Source: SSSZ01 sp036732025 (GTDB taxonomy: Bacteria; Pseudomonadota; Gammaproteobacteria; Burkholderiales; Rhodocyclaceae). From it: a stretch of DNA of 64,000 nt. Where the stretch lies: positions 1 to 64,000 of the forward strand of contig DAINDE010000005.1 in the NCBI GenBank assembly GCA_036732025.1, given 5' to 3'. The translations under genes and the position numbers were made by a program. The notes under the pieces were generated by a model. That model did not search any database. It was given only the letters and a program-made list of their open reading frames with translations, and was not told the DNA's origin. This document shows, in pieces, positions 27,335-35,588 of the stretch. Each line of letters begins with the position of its first letter. Within the stretch, counting starts at the first letter, position 1.

Positions 27335-27400
27335 GGCGACGTACATGGTGATTTCGAAGCCGAAACGCATGTCGCAAGCAGCGGGGGTTTGCCAAGTCAT
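27326..27400 (-). CDS. pqqA: PQQ precursor peptide PqqA
   Basis: A 24-residue peptide beginning MTWQTPAACDMRFG and ending FEITMYVANR. The Glu and Tyr spaced as E-x3-Y, which are joined to make PQQ, are present (E16, Y20), and the FEITMY-VANR tail is the family signature. An AGGAGA ribosome site lies 6 bases upstream of the ATG at 27400. It is the first gene of pqqABCDE. Its small size makes it easy to miss. Confidence 0.95.
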   Translation of the reverse strand: MTWQTPAACDMRFGFEITMYVANR

Positions 27401-27515
27401 GATGAGTCTCCTGTCAGGGGTTAGGGTTGTCGTCCCGCTTTCCTGAGCCGGCGGGACTGTTATGGTTGCCGCGGCGGAAATGCAGCCGCAGCAGGGATAG
27501 AGTGCGCTCCCGAAG

Positions 27516-27531
27516 TTTGACCTGCGTCAAA
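27516..27531. promoter_or_regulatory. CRP/FNR-family dyad upstream of pqqA
   Basis: TTTGACCTGCGTCAAA is a perfect 6+6 palindrome of the form TTGAC-N4-GTCAA, a pattern close to DNR/NNR/FNR sites. It is centred 124 bases before the pqqA start. No convincing -10 lies at the ideal distance. The same core occurs upstream of napD. Confidence 0.55.
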
Positions 27532-27548
27532 AAATCCGGGGAATGGGC

Positions 27549-27565
27549 CTCATGATTTTCATGAG
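27549..27565. other. Perfect inverted repeat downstream of ubiB
   Basis: CTCATGA-TTT-TCATGAG has a 7-bp stem, between the ubiB stop and pqqA. On the minus strand a run of six T follows 13 bases later. It could be a weak ubiB terminator or an operator for pqqA. Confidence 0.4.
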
Positions 27566-27582
27566 ACGCGCCGAGGCGGGGG

Positions 27583-29103
27583 TCAGCGCAGCAGGGCGGC
27601 CACCAGCAGCGCCAAGAGCAGCGCAATGATGGCCAGCCAGCGGTTCTGCCGCTGCTGCTCGGCGATGAGCAGTTCCAGTTGCGGCTGCAGGTCGGCCTTG
27701 GCCGGCTGGGCCAGGGCCTGGTGCACCAGCCGCGGCAGTTGCGGCAGGGTGCGGGCGAGGTAGGGGGCTTCCTGCTTGAAGGTGCGCATCAGGCCGCGCC
27801 AGCCCACCTGCTCGCTCATCCAGCGCTCGAGGAAGGGCTTGGCGGTTTTCCACAGGTCGAGGTCGGGGTCGAGCTGGCGGCCCAGGCCCTCGATGTTGAG
27901 GAGGGTCTTCTGCAGCATGACCAGCTGGGGCTGGATCTCGACGTTGAAACGGCGGGAAGTCTGGAACAGGCGCAGCAGGACGCGGCCGAAGGAAATTTCC
28001 TTCAGCGGCCGGTCGAAGATGGGCTCGCAGACGGCGCGGATGGCGGCCTCGAACTCGTCCACCCGGGTGTCCTTGGGGGCCCAGCCGGATTCGATGTGGG
28101 CCTCGGCCACTCGCTTGTAGTCGCGGCGGAAGAAGGCGAGGAAGTTCTGGGCCAGGTAGTTCTTGTCGGAATCGGTGAGGGTGCCGACGATGCCGAAATC
28201 CAGCGCGATGTAGCGGCCGTCCGGGGCGACGAAGATATTGCCGGGGTGCATGTCGGCATGGAAGAAGCCGTCCCGGAAGACCTGGGTGAAGAAGATTTCC
28301 ACCCCCGCCGCCGACAGCCTGGAGAGGTCGATGCCCTGCTCCCGCAGGCGGTCGATGCGGGAAATCGGCGTGCCCTCCATGCGCTCCATGACCATCACCG
28401 TGGACGTGCAGAAGTCCCAATGGACCTCGGGCACGATGAGGAGGTTCGAGTCGGTGAAGTTGCGCCGCAACTGCGAGGCATTGGCGGCCTCGCGCATGAG
28501 ATCCAGTTCGTCGTGGAGGTATTTGGCGAATTCGGCGACCACTTCCCGGGGTTTCAGGCGCTTGCCGTCGGACCACAGCTTTTCCAGGAGCAGGGCCAGG
28601 GTGTCCATGAGGGCCAGGTCGTGCTCGATGACCGACAGCATGTTGGGCCGCAGGATCTTGACCGCCACCTCGTGGCCGCCGTCCTCGGGCTTCAGCCGCG
28701 CGAAATGGACCTGGGCGATGGAGGCCGAGGCGATGGGCGTCGGGTCGAATTCGGCGAAGACCTCCGAGGCCGGCCGCCCGTAGGCCTTCTCGATCTCCTT
28801 CAGGGCCAGTTGCGAGTCGAAGGGCGGCACCCGGTCCTGGAGCTTGGCCAGTTCGTCGGCGATGTCCGTGGGCATGAGATCCCGGCGCGTGGACAGCACC
28901 TGGCCGAACTTGACGAAGATGGGCCCCAGGGCCTCCAGGGCCAGGCGCAGGCGCACCGCCCGCGGCGCGGACAAGTTGCGCCAGAACTGCAGGGCGTTGG
29001 CGATGCGCACAAGATAGCCGGTGGGCTCGTGTTCGAGCACCAGTTCGTCGAGGCCGTAGCGGCTGGCGACGGAGGCGATCTTGAGGAGGCGGAAGAGGCG
29101 CAT
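27583..29103 (-). CDS. ubiB: Ubiquinone biosynthesis atypical kinase UbiB
   Basis: A 506-residue ADCK/ABC1-family protein kinase-like ATPase needed for ubiquinone synthesis, probably in extracting lipid precursors. It keeps the KxGQ signature (FVKFGQVLSTRRDL near residue 65), the ASIAQVH alanine-rich loop, the FHADMHPGNIF catalytic region and ALDFG metal site. Two C-terminal membrane helices (LAIIALLLALLVAALL) fit. It follows a small conserved gene by four bases. Confidence 0.95.
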   Translation of the reverse strand: MRLFRLLKIASVASRYGLDELVLEHEPTGYLVRIANALQFWRNLSAPRAVRLRLALEALGPIFVKFGQVLSTRRDLMPTDIADELAKLQDRVPPFDSQLALKEIEKAYGRPASEVFAEFDPTPIASASIAQVHFARLKPEDGGHEVAVKILRPNMLSVIEHDLALMDTLALLLEKLWSDGKRLKPREVVAEFAKYLHDELDLMREAANASQLRRNFTDSNLLIVPEVHWDFCTSTVMVMERMEGTPISRIDRLREQGIDLSRLSAAGVEIFFTQVFRDGFFHADMHPGNIFVAPDGRYIALDFGIVGTLTDSDKNYLAQNFLAFFRRDYKRVAEAHIESGWAPKDTRVDEFEAAIRAVCEPIFDRPLKEISFGRVLLRLFQTSRRFNVEIQPQLVMLQKTLLNIEGLGRQLDPDLDLWKTAKPFLERWMSEQVGWRGLMRTFKQEAPYLARTLPQLPRLVHQALAQPAKADLQPQLELLIAEQQRQNRWLAIIALLLALLVAALLR

Positions 29104-29107
29104 GGAA

Positions 29108-29578
29108 TCAGGCCGGGTCGGCGCCGAAATCCTCCGGGGCCAGCCGGGAAGCGACCTTCAGGTGGTACTGGCCGTCCTGTTCGCGCAGCTCGACGTCGCC
29201 CACCAGCCGCCGGTCATGGGGGAAGCGCTCCTGCTTGCGCGCCATCAGGCTGATGAGCAGCTCCATGAATTCCAGCTTTTCCGGCGGCAGGGCGGGGCTC
29301 GCCGGCTGGCCGTCGAGCATGCGGGTGATTTCCTCTTCCAGCTGGCTGGGCATTTCCGGCAGACCGCCGACGAAATTGAGAATCTGGCGGCCCCGCTGCT
29401 CCCGCGGGAAGAGGGCGATGTTCCAGGCGATGGTGGCGACCATGAAGAGGCTCTGGCGCTCCTGCAGGTCCATGTCGTCATGCAACAGCGGCGCCACCAG
29501 CTCGACCAGCGCCTCCGACAGCTTGTAATCCCCGACCCCCATGCGCCGCAGGGCCTTTTTCCGGCTCGCCTTGCCCAT
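29108..29578 (-). CDS. Conserved hypothetical protein, 156 residues
   Basis: A soluble, mostly helical acidic protein starting MGKASRKKALRRMGVGDYKL. It has no signal peptide, membrane helix or known catalytic motif. It precedes ubiB with a four-base gap, so the two are probably co-transcribed; a link to quinone biosynthesis is only contextual. I do not recognise the family. Confidence 0.7.
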   Translation of the reverse strand: MGKASRKKALRRMGVGDYKLSEALVELVAPLLHDDMDLQERQSLFMVATIAWNIALFPREQRGRQILNFVGGLPEMPSQLEEEITRMLDGQPASPALPPEKLEFMELLISLMARKQERFPHDRRLVGDVELREQDGQYHLKVASRLAPEDFGADPA

Positions 29579-29614
29579 ACCGCCTCCAAAAAATCAAGCC
29601 GGCTATGTTAGCAC

Positions 29615-29635
29615 GGCGGGGCGGCAAGCCCCGCC
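29615..29635. other. Perfect 8-bp hairpin in the divergent spacer upstream of argS
   Basis: GGCGGGGC-GGCAA-GCCCCGCC lies between the 156-residue gene start and argS. No T-run follows on either strand. Its role is unknown. Confidence 0.4.
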
Positions 29636-29701
29636 ACCGGCGGGAAGTCGGGGGCCGGCGGCGGCCGTATTGCCCGCCCCCCCACGGGCGAGGGGGCGGC
29701 G

Positions 29702-29707
29702 TATAAT
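29702..29707 (+). promoter_or_regulatory. -10 element for argS
   Basis: A perfect TATAAT sits 29 bases before the argS ATG. No good -35 hexamer is found at 17 bases, so activity may depend on the extended context. Confidence 0.5.
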
Positions 29708-29735
29708 CGCCCCTTTGAATTTTCGCCAAAAATCA

Positions 29736-31499
29736 ATGGCCCAAGACGTCAAATCCCAACTGGCGGCCCTGCTCAAGCAAGCCCTGGCCAGCGTCGCGCC
29801 CACCGCCGCCGACACCCCCATCCACCTCGAACGCCCCCGCGACCCCAGCCACGGCGATTTCGCCACCAACCTGGCCATGCAACTGGCCAAGGCGCTGAAG
29901 AAGAACCCCCGGGAAATCGCTCAGCAACTGGTGCGCGAACTGCCCGCCTCCTCCCTGGTGGCCGGGGCCGAGATCGCCGGCGCCGGCTTCATCAACTTCC
30001 GCCTCGACACCGGCGCCAAGACCGCCGCCGTCGCCGCCGTGCTGGCCGCCGGCGAGGCTTACGGCCGCACCACCCTGGGCGGCAAGCGCAAAATCCAGGT
30101 GGAGTTCGTCTCCGCCAACCCCACCGGGCCACTCCACGTCGGCCACGGCCGCGGCGCCGCCTACGGCGCCTCCCTCTCCAGCCTGCTGGCCTTCGCCGGC
30201 TGGGACGTGACCCGCGAGTACTACGTCAATGACGCCGGCCGGCAGATGGACATCCTCGGCCTCTCCACCTGGCTGCGCTACCTGGAACTGCACGGTGTCG
30301 CCGTGCCCTTCCCGCCCAACGGCTACCAGGGCGACTACGTGCGCGACATGGCGAAGCAGATGGACATTGCCCACGGCGCCAAGTTCGTGCGTCCGGCCGA
30401 GGCCGTCCTTGTCGGCACCCCTGGCCTGCCCGCCGCCGACCGTTCGGACGACGAGGCCAAGAACCAGCGCGAGCTGCATCTCGACGCCCTCATCGCCAAC
30501 GCCAAGGATTTGCTGGGCAGCGACTGGCCCTACGTCCATGGCCACGCCCTCTCCGAGCAACTGGCCGACTGCCGGGACGACCTGGAGGAATTCGGCGTCC
30601 ATTTCGACGTCTGGTTCTCGGAAAAGGCCCTCTATGACACCGGCCTCGTCGCCCGTTGCGTCGAGCTGCTGGAAAAGAAGGGCCACCTTTATGAGCAGGA
30701 TGGCGCCAAGTGGTTCAAGTCGACGGCCTTCGGCGACGAGAAGGACCGCGTCGTCCAGCGGGAGAATGGCCTCTACACCTATTTCGCCTCCGACATCGCT
30801 TACCACCTGAACAAGTACGAGCGCGGCTTCGACCAGGTCATCAACATCTGGGGCGCCGACCACCACGGGTACATCCCCCGGGTGAAGGGCGCCATCCAGG
30901 CCCTGGAACTGGACCCGGCCCGGTTGCACGTGGCCCTCGTCCAGTTCGCCGTGCTCTACCGCAACGGCCAGAAGGCCTCCATGTCCACCCGCTCCGGCGA
31001 ATTCGTCACCCTGCGCGAATTGCGCAAGGAAGTGGGCAACGACGCCTGCCGCTTCTTCTACGGCCTGCGCAAGTCCGACCAGCACCTGGATTTCGACCTC
31101 GATCTGGCCAAGAGCCAGACCAACGAGAACCCGGTCTATTACATCCAGTACGCCCACGCCCGCATCTGCTCGGTGCTGGCCCAGTGGGGCGGCAAGCCGG
31201 AAGCCCTGACGGCGGCCGACCTCGCCCGCCTGGACAACCCGCGGGAGCTGGCCTTGGCCAGCAAGCTCGCCGAGTTCCCGGACGTCATCGAAAGCGCCGC
31301 CCAGGACCTCGCTCCCCACCAGATCGCCTTCTATCTCAAGGATCTGGCCGGCGAGTTCCACGGCTGGTACAACGCCGAGCGCATGCTGGTGGACGATGCC
31401 GCCCTCCGTGACGCCCGCGTCGCCATGGCCGCCGCCGTGCGCCAGGTGATCAGGAATGGCATGGCCATCCTTGGCGTGTCCTGCCCCGAATCCATGTAA
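29736..31499 (+). CDS. argS: Arginyl-tRNA synthetase
   Basis: A 587-residue class I synthetase attaching Arg to tRNA(Arg). The N-terminal additional domain ends near residue 115; the HIGH-type motif is HVGH in PTGPLHVGHGRGAAYG. The KMSKS loop is replaced by KASMSTRSGEF, as is normal for ArgRS. The C-terminal anticodon-binding helical domain is complete. The ATG at 29736 (MAQDVKSQL) gives normal length. It leads a run with the SPOR-domain and dsbA genes. Confidence 0.97.
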   Translation: MAQDVKSQLAALLKQALASVAPTAADTPIHLERPRDPSHGDFATNLAMQLAKALKKNPREIAQQLVRELPASSLVAGAEIAGAGFINFRLDTGAKTAAVAAVLAAGEAYGRTTLGGKRKIQVEFVSANPTGPLHVGHGRGAAYGASLSSLLAFAGWDVTREYYVNDAGRQMDILGLSTWLRYLELHGVAVPFPPNGYQGDYVRDMAKQMDIAHGAKFVRPAEAVLVGTPGLPAADRSDDEAKNQRELHLDALIANAKDLLGSDWPYVHGHALSEQLADCRDDLEEFGVHFDVWFSEKALYDTGLVARCVELLEKKGHLYEQDGAKWFKSTAFGDEKDRVVQRENGLYTYFASDIAYHLNKYERGFDQVINIWGADHHGYIPRVKGAIQALELDPARLHVALVQFAVLYRNGQKASMSTRSGEFVTLRELRKEVGNDACRFFYGLRKSDQHLDFDLDLAKSQTNENPVYYIQYAHARICSVLAQWGGKPEALTAADLARLDNPRELALASKLAEFPDVIESAAQDLAPHQIAFYLKDLAGEFHGWYNAERMLVDDAALRDARVAMAAAVRQVIRNGMAILGVSCPESM

Positions 31500-31507
31500 G
31501 GAACCTC

Positions 31508-32134
31508 ATGAGCCGAGACGTCAAACCCCGCAAGGCCAGGTCCGCCCCGAAGAAATCCGGGGGCGGCACCCTCGTCGGCATGTTCATCGGCCTGGTGCTG
31601 GGGGTGTGCATCGCCGCCGGGGTGGTGTGGTACCTCAACAAGTCCCCCATGCCCTTCCAGAACAGCAAGCCGGCCCACCCCGAGGCGCCGGCCGCCCCGA
31701 CCAACGGCGGCGCCAAGCCGGCCCAGCCCGGCCAGCCCATCGCCCTGCCGGGCAAGCCGGGGGACCCGGTCCCGGAAAAACGCTTCCAGTTTTACGACAT
31801 CCTCCCCGGCAAGGCCGACGCCGTGCCCGACAAGGCCGGGCAAAAGCCCGCCGAGGCCAGGAAGGAAGAGCCGAAGAAGGACGAGGGCAAGGACACCAGG
31901 CAACCCCTCTTCCTCCAGGCCGGTTCCTTCAGCACCGCCCACGATGCTGACAACCAGAAGGCCAATCTCGCGTTAATGGGCGTGGAGGCCACGGTGCAGC
32001 AGGTGATGGTCCAGGACAAGACCTATTACCGGGTGCGCATCGGCCCCTTCAGCCGCCTGGAGGATTTGAACAAGACCCGCGCCGACCTGGCCCGTTCGGG
32101 CATCGAGGCGACCCTCGTCAAGACCAAGGAGTGA
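31508..32134 (+). CDS. SPOR-domain cell-envelope protein (FtsN-like)
   Basis: A 208-residue bitopic membrane protein: a basic cytoplasmic N terminus (about 1-20), one membrane helix (GTLVGMFIGLVLGVCIAAGV), a Pro/Lys/Ala-rich periplasmic linker, and a C-terminal SPOR domain from about residue 132 (LFLQAGSFSTAHDADNQKA). SPOR domains bind glycan strands lacking stem peptides at the division septum. The position between argS and dsbA is common in Rhodocyclales-type genomes. Confidence 0.88.
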   Translation: MSRDVKPRKARSAPKKSGGGTLVGMFIGLVLGVCIAAGVVWYLNKSPMPFQNSKPAHPEAPAAPTNGGAKPAQPGQPIALPGKPGDPVPEKRFQFYDILPGKADAVPDKAGQKPAEARKEEPKKDEGKDTRQPLFLQAGSFSTAHDADNQKANLALMGVEATVQQVMVQDKTYYRVRIGPFSRLEDLNKTRADLARSGIEATLVKTKE

Positions 32135-32136
32135 AG

Positions 32137-32778
32137 ATGCAAGAAAACCGCCGCGGCTTCGTCCGCACCCTCATGGCCGCCGCTGCCGTCGCCGCGGCGG
32201 GTCCCGTCCTGGCCCAGACCGCAGGCAAGGACTACATCCCCGTCTCGCCGCCCCAGCCGACCGACAACCCGGGCAAGATCGAGGTCGTCGAATTCTTCAG
32301 CTACGGCTGCCCCCACTGCGCCGATTTCAACCCCTCGGTCCACGCCTGGGCGGCCAAGCTGCCGGCGGACGTGGCCTTCCGCAAGGTGCCCATCACCTTC
32401 GGCCGGGCTGCCTGGGTCGGCATCGCCAAGCTTTATTACACCCTGGAAATCACCGGCGACCTCGCCCGCCTCGACCAGGAAGTGTTCAAGGCCATCCACA
32501 CCGACCGCGTCGGCCTGTTCGACGAAAAGGTGCTGACGGAGTGGGTAGCGAAGAAGGGCGTCGACCCCAAGAAATTCGCCGACACCTTCAATTCCTTCGG
32601 CGTCATGAGCAAGGTCAAGCGTGGCGACCAGCTGGCGGCGACCTTCAAGCTCCAGGGCGTGCCCTCCCTCGGCGTCGAGGGCAAGTACCTGGTGGGCGAC
32701 AAGAGCCACCAGGAGCTGCTGGCCATCACCGACCAGCTCATCGCCAAATCCCGCAGCGAGCGCAGCGGCAAGAAGTAA
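32137..32778 (+). CDS. dsbA: Periplasmic thiol:disulfide oxidoreductase DsbA
   Basis: A 213-residue periplasmic protein with a signal peptide (about 1-27, cleaved near LAQTAG) and a thioredoxin fold with inserted helices. The active site is C58-P-H-C61 in FFSYGCPHCADF; the cis-Pro loop is GVPSLGVEG. It introduces disulfides into exported proteins. The ATG at 32137 is preferred over GTG 32131 because AAGGAG lies five bases before it. It overlaps the SPOR gene's terminal region closely enough for coupling. Confidence 0.93.
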   Translation: MQENRRGFVRTLMAAAAVAAAGPVLAQTAGKDYIPVSPPQPTDNPGKIEVVEFFSYGCPHCADFNPSVHAWAAKLPADVAFRKVPITFGRAAWVGIAKLYYTLEITGDLARLDQEVFKAIHTDRVGLFDEKVLTEWVAKKGVDPKKFADTFNSFGVMSKVKRGDQLAATFKLQGVPSLGVEGKYLVGDKSHQELLAITDQLIAKSRSERSGKK

Positions 32779-33552
32779 TTGACCTCCCTGGCGGTTTTCA
32801 TCACGGGCGCCTCGTCGGGCATCGGCGAGGCGCTTGCCGTTTACTACGCCGGCCGCGGCGCCCGCCTGGGCTTGGCCGGGCGGCGCGGCGAGGCGCTGGC
32901 CGCCCTGAACGCCCGCCTCGGCGGCGGCCATGCCTGCTACGCCCTGGACGTGGCCGACGCGCCGGCGCTGCATGCCGCAGCAGCCGATTTCATGGCGCGT
33001 TTCGGGGCGCCGGACATCGTCATCGCCAATGCGGGCGTCTCCGCCGGTACCCTCACCGAATGCGAGGAGGATCTCGCCGCCTTCCGCCGCATCATGGACA
33101 TCAACGTCTTCGGCATGGCCGCCACTTTCGCTCCCTTCCTCCCGGCCATGAAGGCCGCCGGCGGGCGGCGGCGCCTGGCGGGCATCGCCTCGGTGGCCGG
33201 CATCCGGGGCCTGCCGGGGGCGGAGGCCTATTCGGCCTCGAAGGCCGCCGCCATCGCCTACCTGGAAAGCCTGCGCCTGGAAATGCGCCCCCACGGCATC
33301 GCCGTCGTCACCGTCGCCCCCGGTTACATTGCAACGCCGATGACCGCCGTCAATCCCTACCCCATGCCCTTTCTGCTGCCGGTCGAGGAATTCGCCCGCC
33401 GCTGCGCCCGGGCCATCGAAAAGGGCGTCAGCTACACCGTCATTCCCTGGCCCATGGGCGTCGTCGCCAAAGTGCTGCGCCTGCTGCCGAACTGGCTCTA
33501 CGACCGGCTCTTCGCCAACGCCCCGAGGAAGCCGCGGGGCTTGTTAAAATAA
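32779..33552 (+). CDS. Short-chain dehydrogenase/reductase
   Basis: A 257-residue SDR with the NAD(P)-binding TGASSGIGEA (about 8-17), NAG in VIANAGVSAG, and the catalytic Ser/Tyr-x3-Lys (IASVAG and Y-SASK in EAYSASKAA). Substrate unknown. Translation starts at TTG 32779, immediately after the dsbA stop codon, since no ATG exists before the Rossmann motif. A hydrophobic C-terminal part (VVAKVLRLLPNWLYDRLF) suggests membrane contact. Confidence 0.88.
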   Translation: MTSLAVFITGASSGIGEALAVYYAGRGARLGLAGRRGEALAALNARLGGGHACYALDVADAPALHAAAADFMARFGAPDIVIANAGVSAGTLTECEEDLAAFRRIMDINVFGMAATFAPFLPAMKAAGGRRRLAGIASVAGIRGLPGAEAYSASKAAAIAYLESLRLEMRPHGIAVVTVAPGYIATPMTAVNPYPMPFLLPVEEFARRCARAIEKGVSYTVIPWPMGVVAKVLRLLPNWLYDRLFANAPRKPRGLLK

Positions 33553-33556
33553 ACCG

Positions 33557-33760
33557 ATGCTCGAACTCACCATCAACGGCGAAGCCCGCCAGTTCCCCGG
33601 CCCTCTCACCGTCGCCGGGCTCACCGACGCCCTCGGCCTGACGGGAAAGCGCATCGCCGTCGAAAAAAATGGCGAGATCGTCCCCAAGAGCCTGCACGCC
33701 GCCACCGCCCTCGCCAGCGGCGACAGGCTGGAAATCGTCGTCGCCGTCGGCGGCGGTTAA
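33557..33760 (+). CDS. thiS: Sulfur carrier protein ThiS
   Basis: A 67-residue ubiquitin-like protein starting MLELTINGEARQF and ending in AVGGG. The C-terminal Gly-Gly is the thiocarboxylation site that delivers sulfur to ThiG for the thiamine thiazole. thiG follows after 20 bases. Confidence 0.94.
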   Translation: MLELTINGEARQFPGPLTVAGLTDALGLTGKRIAVEKNGEIVPKSLHAATALASGDRLEIVVAVGGG

Positions 33761-33780
33761 GTCAGAAAGAGATACCACCC

Positions 33781-34563
33781 ATGGACCAATTCACCATCGC
33801 CGGCACCGCCTATGCCTCCCGCCTCCTGGTCGGCACCGGCAAATACAAGGATTTCGGGGAGACCCGCGCCGCCATCGACGCCTCCGGCGCTTCCATCGTG
33901 ACGGTGGCCATCCGCCGCACCAACATCGGCCAGGACCCGTCCCAGCCCAACCTGCTGGATGCCCTGCCGCCGTCGCAATTCACCATCCTGCCCAACACCG
34001 CCGGCTGCTACACCGCCGACGACGCCGTGCGCACCCTGCGCCTGGCGCGGGAGCTGCTCGACGGCCATCCCCTCTGCAAGCTGGAAGTGCTGGGCGACCC
34101 GAAGAGCCTCTTCCCCAACATGCCGGAAACGTTGAAAGCCGCCGAAACCCTGGTCAAGGAGGGCTTCCACGTCATGGTCTACTGCTCCGACGACCCCATC
34201 CAGGCCAAGATGCTGGAGGAGATCGGCTGCGTGGCGGTGATGCCGCTGGCTTCCCTGATCGGTTCCGGCATGGGCATCCTCAATCCCTGGAACCTGCGGC
34301 TCATCATCGACAACGCCAAGGTGCCCATCATCGTGGACGCCGGCGTCGGCACGGCGTCGGATGCTGCCATCGCCATGGAGCTGGGCTGCGACGGCGTGCT
34401 CATGAACACCGCCATCGCCCATGCCAAGAACCCGGTGCTCATGGCCAGCGCCATGAAGAAGGGCGTCGAGGCCGGCCGCGAGGCCTTCCTTGCCGGCCGC
34501 ATGCCGCGGAAGCTGTACTCGGCCGACCCGTCCTCCCCGACCAGCGGGCTGATCGGCTCATGA
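33781..34563 (+). CDS. thiG: Thiazole synthase ThiG
   Basis: A 260-residue TIM-barrel enzyme forming thiazole phosphate from deoxyxylulose phosphate, dehydroglycine and ThiS-thiocarboxylate. Visible are SRLLVGTGKY at the start, KLEVLGDPKSLFPN with the Schiff-base lysine region, GCVAVMPLASLIGSG and VDAGVGTASDAAIAMELG for phosphate binding. It overlaps trmB (ATGA). Thiamine genes thiC and thiE are not in the window. Confidence 0.96.
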   Translation: MDQFTIAGTAYASRLLVGTGKYKDFGETRAAIDASGASIVTVAIRRTNIGQDPSQPNLLDALPPSQFTILPNTAGCYTADDAVRTLRLARELLDGHPLCKLEVLGDPKSLFPNMPETLKAAETLVKEGFHVMVYCSDDPIQAKMLEEIGCVAVMPLASLIGSGMGILNPWNLRLIIDNAKVPIIVDAGVGTASDAAIAMELGCDGVLMNTAIAHAKNPVLMASAMKKGVEAGREAFLAGRMPRKLYSADPSSPTSGLIGS

Positions 34564-35291
34564 GCGATGCCCTGAAGGACGTCCCCTCCGGGGGCGGCGT
34601 CTACACCGACGGCCGCGCCGGCGAGGAGCATGGCCACATCCGCAGCTTCGTGCGCCGGGCCGGCCGCATGTCGGAGGCCCAGGAACGCTACTACGCGGAA
34701 ATGATGCCGAAGATCGGCGTCCCCTACGCCGCCGCCCCGCTCGACCTGGAGGCCGCCTTCGGCCGCAGCGCGCCGAAGATTCTGGAAATCGGCTTCGGCA
34801 TGGGGGAAACCACGGCGAAAATCGCCGCCGCCTGCCCGGAGAGGGATTTCCTGGGCGTCGAGGTGCACACCCCCGGCGTCGGTGCCCTGTGCAAGCTCAT
34901 CGCCACCCAGGGCCTGGCCAACCTGCGCATTTGCCAGCACGATGCCGTCGAGGTCGTCCGCGACATGCTGCCCGAGGGCTGCCTGGATGGCATCCACGTC
35001 TTCTTCCCCGACCCCTGGCACAAGAAGCGCCACAACAAGCGCCGCCTGATCCAGCCGCCTTTCGTCGCGCTGCTGGCGTCGCGCCTGAAGCCCGGCGGCT
35101 ACTTCCATTGCGCCACGGACTGGGAGGAATACGGCGCCCAGATGCTGGAGGTGCTCTCCGGCGAGCCGACCCTGTTCAATACTGCCGATGGTTTCGCACC
35201 GCGGCCGGATTACCGGCCCCTGACCAAGTTCGAGAACCGCGGCCTCAAGCTGGGCCACGGCGTCTGGGACGTCATCTTCAAGAAGCGTTGA
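34560..35291 (+). CDS. trmB: tRNA (guanine-N7-)-methyltransferase TrmB
   Basis: A 243-residue SAM methyltransferase making m7G46 in tRNA. Motifs: ILEIGFGMGETTAKIA (SAM site), FLGVEVHTPGV, and FFPDPWHKKRHNKRR, the family signature. The ATG at 34560 overlaps the thiG stop. The N-terminal 25 residues are poorly conserved, as usual. Confidence 0.95.
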   Translation: MSDALKDVPSGGGVYTDGRAGEEHGHIRSFVRRAGRMSEAQERYYAEMMPKIGVPYAAAPLDLEAAFGRSAPKILEIGFGMGETTAKIAAACPERDFLGVEVHTPGVGALCKLIATQGLANLRICQHDAVEVVRDMLPEGCLDGIHVFFPDPWHKKRHNKRRLIQPPFVALLASRLKPGGYFHCATDWEEYGAQMLEVLSGEPTLFNTADGFAPRPDYRPLTKFENRGLKLGHGVWDVIFKKR

Positions 35292-35301
35292 GGAATCCGC
35301 C

Positions 35302-35577
35302 ATGATCGTCCTGAATGCCCACCGCACCACCGCCATCGTCATCCGCCACGACGGCAGCAACGTCCGCCTGGTGCCCATGAAGTCCGGCCGCCTGACGGTG
35401 ACCCGCACCACCCGTGCCAAGTTCGATGCCGAGTGGCGGCAGTACGATTACCCCCTCGACCAGGCCCTGGCCTCCTTCCTCGATCACGCCCACCAGCAGG
35501 GCGCCACGGCCGAAGCCCTCAAGGGCCTGGAAACCCTGGCCCAGCGCGACCGCTGGGTCGTCAACAACCTCTTCTAA
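35302..35577 (+). CDS. Hypothetical protein, 91 residues
   Basis: A small soluble basic-then-acidic protein starting MIVLNAHRTTAIVIRHDG and ending DRWVVNNLF. It sits 10 bases after trmB and 11 before rdgC, so it is probably co-transcribed with them. No known motif is seen; I do not recognise it. Confidence 0.65.
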   Translation: MIVLNAHRTTAIVIRHDGSNVRLVPMKSGRLTVTRTTRAKFDAEWRQYDYPLDQALASFLDHAHQQGATAEALKGLETLAQRDRWVVNNLF

Positions 35578-35588
35578 GAAACCCGACC

